64,000 bases of DNA from the NCBI RefSeq assembly GCF_007992495.1, contig NZ_BKAJ01000075.1:18477-82476 (forward strand), given 5' to 3'. The notes beneath the pieces are model-generated. The model saw only the letters and a list, made by a program, of their open reading frames with translations, searched no databases and had not been told where the DNA came from. The position numbers were made by a program, and so were the translations under genes. Origin of the DNA: Reyranella soli (lineage in GTDB: Bacteria; Pseudomonadota; Alphaproteobacteria; Reyranellales; Reyranellaceae). Below, piece after piece: positions 41,963-49,101 of this stretch; position 1 is the stretch's first letter, and each line of letters begins with the position of its first letter.

Positions 41963-43072
41963 CTACGGCCTCCCTTGCAGGCGCTCCGGCCACTCCACCT
42001 TGTCGTCGAACCTGACATAGGCCACGCCCGGCAACCCGCTGTGCACGGCGTCGGCGTGGGCGCGCGACAGGCTCTGGTCGATGCGCACCCGCACGCGGAA
42101 CATCAGTTTGTCGCGTTCGGTCTTGGTCTCAACCATCTTGGGTGTGAACTGCGCCTGCGAGGCGATGAAGCTCACTTTCGCCGGGATGGGCCGGTCGGCC
42201 CGGGCGTCGAGCACGATGCGCGCGTCGTTGCCGACATGGACTTGGCCGACCATCGCGGTCGGCAGGTAGATGTCCATGTAGACGTAGCCGACATCGAGCA
42301 TCGTGAAGACCTTGCCGCCGGCGGGCAGGACTTCGCCGACATTGGCGATGCGATATTCGATGCGCCCATTCTTGGGGGCCATCAGCGTATTATCGGCGAT
42401 GTTGACCTTGTAGAGCTCGACGTCGTGTTGGGCGGCATTGAGCACGGCTTCGGCGGCGAGCACCCGGGCATTGGCTGCCAGCTCGGCCGCCCGCGCGCCT
42501 TCGAGCTGCTGACGGCGCTGGTCGAACAGCTCGCGGGTGATCCAACCGTTCTTCAGCAGGGTCTCGGCGCGCTCCATTTGCTGCTGGGCCAGCACCACCT
42601 GCGTATGCATCTGGGCGACGTTTGCATTGGCTTCGGCGATCGCTTTGTTGGCCTGTTCGACCTGCGCCTCGGCCTTCTTGAGCGAGGCGTCGAGGTCTCT
42701 GGTATCCATGATGGCGAGGACTTGGCCCGCCTTCGCCATGTCCCCTTCCTCGACGCGCAGCTCCAGGATGCGACCGGCGAACTTGGTGGCAATATCGATC
42801 GGATCGGCTTCCAGCCGGCCATTGCCGTAGGCGATTCCGGCCGGCAGCGGGGGCGCCCGGTGCAGCCACCAGTAGGTTCCTCCGACCGCCGCGAGGGCCG
42901 CGACGAGCAGACCGAGGAGCAACCGTCGCAACCAACGCCCGACGTCCGCAGCGGCGGGCCTGGCGATCGCACGCTGCGGCGTCGGCGCGAGAACCAATGC
43001 TGCACCTGGCACTTGATCCTGACGGACGGGTTGCGCGACCGACGCCGCGCCGATGTCGCGGAGATCGTTCAT
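41963..43072 (-). CDS. HlyD-family membrane fusion protein, YhiI-like
   Basis: 369 residues. One N-terminal helix (LRRLLLGLLVAALAAVGGTYWW, about 49-70), a biotin-lipoyl half-motif (GRILELRVEEGDMAKAGQVLAIMD), a long coiled coil (about 130-215, rich in A/Q/E), and the second lipoyl half NTLMAPKNGRIEYRIANVGEVLPAGG. It bridges the inner-membrane exporter to the outer membrane. First gene of the exporter operon, 2 nt before rbbA. Confidence 0.92.
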   Translation of the reverse strand: MNDLRDIGAASVAQPVRQDQVPGAALVLAPTPQRAIARPAAADVGRWLRRLLLGLLVAALAAVGGTYWWLHRAPPLPAGIAYGNGRLEADPIDIATKFAGRILELRVEEGDMAKAGQVLAIMDTRDLDASLKKAEAQVEQANKAIAEANANVAQMHTQVVLAQQQMERAETLLKNGWITRELFDQRRQQLEGARAAELAANARVLAAEAVLNAAQHDVELYKVNIADNTLMAPKNGRIEYRIANVGEVLPAGGKVFTMLDVGYVYMDIYLPTAMVGQVHVGNDARIVLDARADRPIPAKVSFIASQAQFTPKMVETKTERDKLMFRVRVRIDQSLSRAHADAVHSGLPGVAYVRFDDKVEWPERLQGRP

Positions 43073-43115
43073 GAGGCCACACCGCGATGGAACTACGGAC
43101 GAAGACGCAACGACG

Positions 43116-43595
43116 CTACTTCACATAACGCAAGTCGACTTCGCCGATGCCGGCCGCGACGTTGAGGCCGATGCTGCCCTCCACGCTCACGGGCTGCAGG
43201 GAGATCTGCTTGTTGCTGCCGCCTACCAGCACATTGGCGCCGGCGCCCACTCCCACCGTGGCCGACGCAGTTCCGCCGGCATAGGAGCCGGTCAGGGCGC
43301 CGGTCCCGACATTGCCGGGAGCCAAGACGAGCCAGACCATCTGCGCTTCCTTGGTGAAGCCGATGTCGACGCCGAACTTCTTGATCGTACCGACGTAGCG
43401 CTCGGCAACGCCATTGCTTCGACTGAACAGGCAGGTGAGCTCCTTGGAGGAGCCGAATACGAAGCCGACGCCGCCTGCAACGGTACAAGTGAGGGAGCCG
43501 AGATTCACCCCCGACTTTGATTGCGCGGAGGCCGACGTTGCCGCGGCCGCCAACAGCACCAATCCCGCAGAGCCCCTGAGAATACGCTTAAACAT
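43116..43595 (-). CDS. DUF992 secreted protein
   Basis: 159 residues from the ATG at 43595, with a GGAG site; the frame continues upstream without support. Signal peptide LRGSAGLVLLAAAATSASAQ. The mature part, VNLGSLTCTVAGGVGFVFGSSKELTCLFS in two pieces over about 28-60 with two cysteines, and the glycine-rich YAGGTASATVGVGAGANVLVGG are typical of DUF992, a periplasmic family of unknown function in Alphaproteobacteria. An FNR-type box lies about 75 nt upstream. Confidence 0.88.
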   Translation of the reverse strand: MFKRILRGSAGLVLLAAAATSASAQSKSGVNLGSLTCTVAGGVGFVFGSSKELTCLFSRSNGVAERYVGTIKKFGVDIGFTKEAQMVWLVLAPGNVGTGALTGSYAGGTASATVGVGAGANVLVGGSNKQISLQPVSVEGSIGLNVAAGIGEVDLRYVK

Positions 43596-43668
43596 GGTCC
43601 AAACTCCTATCTGGGGGAACGGATATCCATCACCCGTCTCTACTGTGCCTGAAGCGCAGAGCCGGCGT

Positions 43669-43682
43669 TTGAGGCAGGTCAA
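43669..43682 (-). promoter_or_regulatory. FNR/FixK-type box A
   Basis: Minus strand reads TTGACCTGCCTCAA, 74 nt before the DUF992 gene. It matches the TTGAN-N4-NTCAA outline of FNR/FixK/Anr sites and shares TGACCTGCNTCAA with boxes B and C. Confidence 0.55.
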
Positions 43683-43700
43683 GCGCCGCTGGTGGTCTTC

Positions 43701-45317
43701 TCAGTTGCCTCCGCATGCCGCTGCCGGCGACATTCCGGCGGTGCTGCGCCAGCGCTCGACCTCGGCCAATTCTTCCGGCGGCCGAGAGACGATGTTGCGC
43801 TTGCCCAACACGACGGTGCCGACGTCGCCATCGAGCGACAGCCAATCCCCTTCGCGAAGGGGCGTACCAGCGATCGTCGCTTCGGCGCGCGTCTCGTCGA
43901 TGGCCAGCGCCCGGCAGCCGACCAGGCAGACCTTGCCGAGCTGACGCGCCACCACGGCGGCATGAGCGGTACGTCCGCCCACCGTCGTCAGGATGCCGCT
44001 GGCGACGGCGAAGCCCGCGACATCTTCGGTCGAGGTGTCGGGACGCACCAGGATCACGGGAGCGCCATCCTGGGCCAGCTCCTTGGCTCGCGCCGAACTG
44101 AAGGCGACGCGGCCGCTTGCCACGCCGGGCGCCGCCGAAATCGCCTCGGCGGCTGGCGCCGCGTTGTCAGCGAAGCGCGACACGGCGAGCGCCGACAGGT
44201 CGAACGCGGCCAGCCGCGCCAATGCCGTGGGCCGGTCGATCAGGCCCTCGTGTACCATCGCGACCGCCAGGCTCAGCGCCGCAAGCGGCGTACGCTTGGC
44301 GCTGCGCGTCTGCAGGAAATAGAGATGTCCCTCCTCGACAGTGAACTCGACATCCTGTGCGTCGTGGCGCGTGCGTTCGATCAGCTTCACGCCGTCGATA
44401 AGCCGGCGTGCGACTTCAGGCAGGCGGGCCTGCAGGCGGCTCGCATCGACCGGCGTGCGCCGGCCCGAGACCACATCCTCACCTTGCGCGTCGAACAGGA
44501 AGTCGAGATAGGGCTCGTCCGCGCCGGTAGCAGGGTTGCGGCTGAAGATCACACCGGCGCCCGATCTCGGTCCGGAATTCCCGAACACCATGGCCTGCAC
44601 CGTGATCGCGGTACCGCCGTCGTCGGAGATCCGGTTGAGCCGGCGATACTCGACGGCACGCGGCGACTGCCAGGACTGGAAGACGGCGCGCGCCGCCTGG
44701 GCGAGCTGCCGGCGGGGATCGTCGGGCACGGCGTGGCCCGCGCGCAGGGCAAGGTCGCGATAGGCCGTGGCGAGCCGCTCCAAGGCCTCGGAATCGAGCT
44801 CGGCCTCGCCCTCAACCTGCTCGCCCTTGACCATCTCAGCCAGCGCCTGGTCAAAGCGCGCGGCAGGCAGGCCGCCCACCACCTCGGCATGGGACTGGAT
44901 CAGACGGCGCCAGGAATCGAAGGCGAGTCGTGGATTGCCGTTCAACCGAATGAGACCGTGCACGCTCTCTTCGTTGAGGCCAATGTCGAGCACTGTCTGC
45001 AGCATGCCGGGCATGGAGACGGCCGCCCCTGAGCGCGCGGAGACCAGAAGCGGCGCACGGCTGTCGCCGAAACGCCGCCCGGTGCGCTCCTCCAGCCAGG
45101 CGATGCCCTTGGCGAGGGCATTTTCCACGGCCGCGAGCGCTGCGCCCTCCCCCGCATTCGCACCGGCGCAGAGGGTGGTGGGCAGCACGAAGGCCGGCGG
45201 CACGTCGAGTCCGAGCTTCGCCATGTGCCAAAGCTCGGTGGCCTTGGAGCCGGCCAGCTCAGGCGTGACGGCCGGAGATGAAAAACCACTGGCGATAAAA
45301 AGGGGTTCTCGGGTCAT
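43701..45317 (-). CDS. PPDK-like protein: ATP-grasp and phosphohistidine domains only
   Basis: 538 residues, versus about 880 for pyruvate phosphate dikinase. The ATP-grasp part matches well (LLVSARSGAAVSMPGMLQTVL, MVFGNSGPRSGAGVIFSRNPATG, VEFTVEEGHLYFLQTRSAKRT). The swivelling domain has GGRTAHAAVVARQLGKVC with His452, the residue that is phosphorylated in PPDK. The chain ends about 85 residues later, so the whole PEP/pyruvate-binding barrel is missing, and no remnant of it follows. It overlaps the PhoU-like gene by 4 nt (ATGA). It may phosphorylate itself from ATP and pass phosphate to another partner; this is inference. Confidence 0.87.
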   Translation of the reverse strand: MTREPLFIASGFSSPAVTPELAGSKATELWHMAKLGLDVPPAFVLPTTLCAGANAGEGAALAAVENALAKGIAWLEERTGRRFGDSRAPLLVSARSGAAVSMPGMLQTVLDIGLNEESVHGLIRLNGNPRLAFDSWRRLIQSHAEVVGGLPAARFDQALAEMVKGEQVEGEAELDSEALERLATAYRDLALRAGHAVPDDPRRQLAQAARAVFQSWQSPRAVEYRRLNRISDDGGTAITVQAMVFGNSGPRSGAGVIFSRNPATGADEPYLDFLFDAQGEDVVSGRRTPVDASRLQARLPEVARRLIDGVKLIERTRHDAQDVEFTVEEGHLYFLQTRSAKRTPLAALSLAVAMVHEGLIDRPTALARLAAFDLSALAVSRFADNAAPAAEAISAAPGVASGRVAFSSARAKELAQDGAPVILVRPDTSTEDVAGFAVASGILTTVGGRTAHAAVVARQLGKVCLVGCRALAIDETRAEATIAGTPLREGDWLSLDGDVGTVVLGKRNIVSRPPEELAEVERWRSTAGMSPAAACGGN

Positions 45318-47242
45318 CGCGACAGCTCCTCGAGCACACGGTCACGCAAAGAAAGAGCGGCGTGCGCAAGATGATCCGTTGCGCCCTCGAGCGCGCGCGC
45401 AAGCTCGAGGCCCAGCACCAGCGACCGGGCGTCGGCCGCGGGCATGCTCATCAGAGCGCCGATCGCGGTGCGCTCCGCCGCATCGGCGCGTCGTTCGGCC
45501 AGCGTAACGGCATCGATCGCCTGCAACGACGCCGCCGCGTCGAGGCGCTCGCCCTGAGGCAGGCGCGAAGCGGCCTCGGCGGCGCGGACGAGCTGACTGA
45601 CACTGTCCACGACGATGTCCGCCAGATCGGCGAGCGCCGCGTAACTCGCCTTGGGATCGCCGGGCGGGGCGAGGCTCCACAGAAAGGCTGCTTCATCGAG
45701 CGCATCGGTCGCGTTCTCGACCTCGTCGACGGCGAGGCGCAGCATCTCGCCGCCCTGGATACGCGCGCATACCTCGCGGGCCTGCACGGTGAGACGGTCG
45801 GCCTTCTCCTCCATCTGCTTGGCGCGGCCCGCGAGCCAGGCGCGCTCGGCGGCCGAGGCGTCGCCTGCGCCGCCAACCCGTCCGGCAATGGCCGATGCGA
45901 GCGTCCGCGTGACGCCGAGGTGGCGCACCAGCAGCGTCAGCACGGCCGCCTCCGCCGTGTCGAACAACTGTGCCAGCTCGGCCTGGATCTCGTCGCGGAT
46001 CAAACGCAGCGAGCGGCCGGCGCGCAAACCTTCGCTGGTCTGGCGCAGCACCCGCCTCAGGAACTTTGCGCACTCCGCCGAGCCCAGCGTTGCATCGAGG
46101 CGGGCACCGTAGGGAATGCGGCCGACGGCGGTGCGTCGGACGGCCTCGTAGACGAGATCGGCGCCTCCAAGCTCGAGGAAAGCGCGGTGGCCATGGTCGT
46201 GCGCCGCAGCCCAGCTCAGGATGTCGACGACCTCGTGCTTGCCGGCGAAGGTCTGCAGCGACTTGCGTGCCTTGTTCCAGTCGATCAGGAACACCAGGCG
46301 CGACCCAAGGTACTCCAGGAAGCCCAGCATCGCCGCCTCGTCGGTGAAAGCGCGACGGCCGGTGATCAGGTAGAAGACATCGTCTTCCATGCCGTGCGCG
46401 GCCTTCTCGGCGAGGGGACTCCAATCGACACCGTCGAACATCGCCATGAAGAACCGGGCGCGCCCGCGATGCACGTCGGTGTACGTGATGGTGACGGTGT
46501 CGTCTGAGACATGCACGACCAGCACATGCGCCTCTGTCTCACCGATGTCGTTTTGTATGATGAGCCGTCCGTTGGACCGCACGGCACTGGTGCCGAGCCC
46601 CGGATGGCCGAAGGCCAGGACGGCTGTGCGCTGCAAGCCGGCCATGAAGGCCTTTATGCGAGGCCGGTCGGCGGGATCGACGTGATGGACGTGCGCACCG
46701 TCGATCTCCTCCAGAGCCGACTCGGCCGCCAAGGCGTTGATCGCCTTGTGGGTGTCCATGACAACAAGATGCAGGCTGTCGGGGCCGTCGCGGCGGGCTG
46801 AGGCCATCGCCTGAATGTCACGCGGCGCCAGCTCGTCGCGCTCCGCCTTGGGCAAGGCATCGAGCACCGTGGTGCAACGGCGATCGAGTTCTGCGAAGGA
46901 AGGCGAGCTCGCGGCGCGCAGGGGGGCAAGCATGCTGTCGAGGTCGCATGCCAAACCGGTCACCAAGGTCCGGGCACCCGGGATGTGCAGGCGATCGGGC
47001 GCCAGCGCTTGCGCTCCCACAACGGTCGCATCGAACTGCGGGTCGCCAAGGCCCGCCGCGCGGCGCTCGGTTGCCAACGAATTCACCGCGCGGGCGGGGT
47101 TGGCCGCGTGCGCCGCTGCCTCTTGTAACAAGGTGAGGCCGAGTTTCAGCCTATCGTTCGCGGCCAAGGCGTCGGCCAGTAACGTTGGCACCAGCAAGGA
47201 ACTGTCGCCGAGCTCTTGGACAATCTGGACTTTCTTGGTCAT
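45314..47242 (-). CDS. Uncharacterised 642-residue protein with PhoU/DUF47-like C-terminus
   Basis: 642 residues from the ATG at 47242 with an AGGTGA site. I do not recognise the first 400 residues; they hold a central alpha/beta-looking part (HVLVVHVSDDTVTITYTDVHRGRARFFMAMFDGVDW). The C-terminal part from about 410 is entirely helical with acidic patterns such as DEVENATDALDEAAF and LELARALEGATDHLAHAALSLRD, like PhoU/DUF47 three-helix bundles that carry ExxxD metal sites. It overlaps the PPDK-like gene, so the two products probably act together. An FNR-type box is centred 58 nt upstream of the start. Confidence 0.72.
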   Translation of the reverse strand: MTKKVQIVQELGDSSLLVPTLLADALAANDRLKLGLTLLQEAAAHAANPARAVNSLATERRAAGLGDPQFDATVVGAQALAPDRLHIPGARTLVTGLACDLDSMLAPLRAASSPSFAELDRRCTTVLDALPKAERDELAPRDIQAMASARRDGPDSLHLVVMDTHKAINALAAESALEEIDGAHVHHVDPADRPRIKAFMAGLQRTAVLAFGHPGLGTSAVRSNGRLIIQNDIGETEAHVLVVHVSDDTVTITYTDVHRGRARFFMAMFDGVDWSPLAEKAAHGMEDDVFYLITGRRAFTDEAAMLGFLEYLGSRLVFLIDWNKARKSLQTFAGKHEVVDILSWAAAHDHGHRAFLELGGADLVYEAVRRTAVGRIPYGARLDATLGSAECAKFLRRVLRQTSEGLRAGRSLRLIRDEIQAELAQLFDTAEAAVLTLLVRHLGVTRTLASAIAGRVGGAGDASAAERAWLAGRAKQMEEKADRLTVQAREVCARIQGGEMLRLAVDEVENATDALDEAAFLWSLAPPGDPKASYAALADLADIVVDSVSQLVRAAEAASRLPQGERLDAAASLQAIDAVTLAERRADAAERTAIGALMSMPAADARSLVLGLELARALEGATDHLAHAALSLRDRVLEELSR

Positions 47243-47293
47243 CCGTTCACCTGTTCTCTGGATGATCGATAGATCAATGCCGCGGCACGTCCC

Positions 47294-47307
47294 TTGATGC
47301 AGGTCAG
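47294..47307 (-). promoter_or_regulatory. FNR/FixK-type box B
   Basis: Minus strand reads CTGACCTGCATCAA, centred 58 nt upstream of the 642-residue gene. If transcription starts about 17 nt before the ATG, the box sits at the class II activator position near -41.5. Confidence 0.6.
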
Positions 47308-47593
47308 AATAATTCCTCGCCCAATGTGAACATTGCGTGATGCCGCCAGCGGGATGTGCCGCGAATGGGGGCACATGAGACATCGGGCGACAGGTCTCTT
47401 ACAGGCATGTTTGCGTGCCGTGACAGTGCACATCTTATAGTTGCTCTGCCTCAAGGTGATCAGGGCGCCTTTCCCATAAATCCATCGCCGCTTGGGCGTG
47501 GCCGAAACGCGCGACAGCTGTCCCGGCGAAAGTCTCGGGTTTCTTCCAATATGCCAGAAAGCGCGATGTAACGCTTCTTTCATGGAGTCTGAC
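47308..47593. other. Divergent intergenic region upstream of pstB cluster
   Basis: No gene is supported here. A possible promoter for the rightward genes is TTGCGT (47411-47416) and TTATAG (47435-47440), 18 nt apart. TTGCTCTGCCTCAA at 47441-47454 is a degenerate relative of the FNR-type boxes. Confidence 0.35.
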
Positions 47594-47713
47594 ATGGTGT
47601 TCAAGATCGCCAAGTGTTCAGCAATTGCAGGGCTTTCGACGGCGATGTCCGGCGGAGTCGTTCCGCGGAACGTGCTATCTATAGTTGCATATGCCACCAT
47701 CACCATCGACTGA
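47594..47713 (+). CDS. Possible 39-residue leader ORF
   Basis: ATG at 47594 with a GGAG site 6 nt away, open for 39 codons (starts MVFKIAKCSAIAGLSTAMSG). Its TGA ends 5 nt before the ATG of the exported protein, which lacks its own ribosome site. It could couple translation into that gene, or mark its original start before a frameshift. No family is recognised. Confidence 0.3.
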   Translation: MVFKIAKCSAIAGLSTAMSGGVVPRNVLSIVAYATITID

Positions 47714-47718
47714 CATCG

Positions 47719-48132
47719 ATGGGACTGCTGGCCGCGATGCTGGCGGCAGGTGTCGCGAGCGACGCCTCCGCCCAACCTGTCGCCGCACTGGTCGACCCGC
47801 AAACCCCGATGCAGGCGCCAGCCAAGCCGATGACGCCGGAGCGGGCGGCATGGCTGAAGAAGCGCTGTTCCCAGCTTGTAGCCTTCTTCGACTACTATGG
47901 CGTCAGCCGCGGCGAGAACTCCGACGGTGCGCGCAACCACACACGCATTGGCGCCGTCATCGAATGCGAGCGCACCCAGTATCGCACGGGTATCGACACC
48001 ATGGCCGGTTTGTTGAATCGCAAGGCGTTCACCATTCCGAAGCCCGGCACGCCGGCCGTCGAGCCGGAGGATGTCGAAGCGCCGGACATCACCAATCCAA
48101 CCCGGACATTCGTGTTGACCTTGGAACGCTAG
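47719..48132 (+). CDS. Small exported hypothetical protein
   Basis: 137 residues from the ATG at 47719. The N-terminus MGLLAAMLAAGVASDASAQP looks like a signal peptide lacking a basic n-region, which raises the question whether the true start is upstream. The mature part has KKRCSQLVAFFDYYGVSRGENSDGARNHTRIGAVIECERTQYRTGIDTM in pieces, with two cysteines that may pair. Family unknown. It precedes pstB by 89 nt in the same direction. Confidence 0.65.
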   Translation: MGLLAAMLAAGVASDASAQPVAALVDPQTPMQAPAKPMTPERAAWLKKRCSQLVAFFDYYGVSRGENSDGARNHTRIGAVIECERTQYRTGIDTMAGLLNRKAFTIPKPGTPAVEPEDVEAPDITNPTRTFVLTLER

Positions 48133-48221
48133 GGTTCATCGACGTCAGACAGCCCGGAGGACGCCTGGCGTCGAACCCTTCGGCCATTTCCCCCGACTAT
48201 GCCTTGAAGCAGGAGCGCACG

Positions 48222-49040
48222 ATGTCCCCCACGATCACGCCAAGTGTCAAAAGGGATTCACTGCCACCAGACTCGTTGTCGCCGCGTGAGAAGATCAGCG
48301 TGCACAAGCTGAACTTCTACTACGAGAACGGCCATCGTGCGCTCAAGGACGTCTCGGTGCCGATCCATGAACACCGCGTGACAGCCTTCATCGGGCCATC
48401 AGGCTGCGGCAAATCGACTTTGCTGCGCGTATTGAACCGCATGCACGACCTTCATCCCGGCCAACGCGTGGACGGAGAGGTCCTGCTCGATGGCGAGGAT
48501 ATCCTGGGCAGGCATCAGAACGTCGAAGGGCTGCGGCTGCGCATCGGCATGGTGTTCCAGAAGCCGTCGCCGTTTCCGATGTCGGTCTACCAGAACGTCG
48601 CCTTCGGTGTCGCATTGCATCGGCGCTTGGCAAAGGCCGATCTGGAGGTCGCAGTGGAGTCGGCGCTGCGCCGCGCGGCTCTATGGGAGGAAGTGAAGGA
48701 CAGGCTCGGCAAACACGGCACCGAGCTTTCGGGCGGCCAGCAGCAGCGCCTGTGCATCGCTCGCGCCATCGCCCTGCAGCCCGATGTGCTGCTGCTCGAT
48801 GAGCCGTGTTCCGCGATCGACCCGATCTCAGCCGCCAAGATCGAGCAGACGATCCTCGATCTTGGAGCAGACCATACGGTCGCCATCGTGACCCACAACT
48901 TGCAACAGGCGGCTCGGGTGTCCGACTATGTCGCCTTCACGTACTTGGGCGAGCTCGTCGAATTTGACATGGCCGGGCAGGTTTTCACGGCGCCCAAGGA
49001 TACGCGCACACGGAATTTCGTCACCGGGCGGTTCGGTTGA
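48222..49040 (+). CDS. pstB: Phosphate ABC transporter ATP-binding protein PstB (orphan)
   Basis: 272 residues from the ATG at 48222, AGGAG site. Walker A GPSGCGKSTLLR, the PstB-specific RMHDLHPGQRVDGEVLLDGEDI, Q-loop VFQKPSPFPMSVYQNVAFG, signature LSGGQQQRLCIARA, LLLDEPCSAIDP, and VTHNLQQAARVSDYVAF. In E. coli PstB energises PstSCA and works with PhoU. Here pstS, pstC and pstA are absent, while a PhoU-like domain protein is encoded nearby, so its role may be regulatory or in serving a distant permease. Confidence 0.92.
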   Translation: MSPTITPSVKRDSLPPDSLSPREKISVHKLNFYYENGHRALKDVSVPIHEHRVTAFIGPSGCGKSTLLRVLNRMHDLHPGQRVDGEVLLDGEDILGRHQNVEGLRLRIGMVFQKPSPFPMSVYQNVAFGVALHRRLAKADLEVAVESALRRAALWEEVKDRLGKHGTELSGGQQQRLCIARAIALQPDVLLLDEPCSAIDPISAAKIEQTILDLGADHTVAIVTHNLQQAARVSDYVAFTYLGELVEFDMAGQVFTAPKDTRTRNFVTGRFG

Positions 49041-49065
49041 CCACCCAAGCACGCCTGCTGCCTCC

Positions 49066-49079
49066 TTGACCTGCGTCAA
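49066..49079 (+). promoter_or_regulatory. FNR/FixK-type box C
   Basis: TTGACCTGCGTCAA has perfect TTGAC/GTCAA half-sites around CTGC. It lies 22 nt before the ATG at 49102, so a class II promoter would begin near 49114 and favour the in-frame GTG at 49117 as start of the P-type ATPase. Confidence 0.6.
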
Positions 49080-49101
49080 GTCTGACGTCGCTCTGCTTAC
49101 T

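Noticed and set aside
47685..47710. A CATATG followed by CACCATCACCAT, resembling a cloning site and His tag
   Set aside because: Only four His codons in one phase, no vector sequence around it, and both flanks have native composition. Chance is sufficient.
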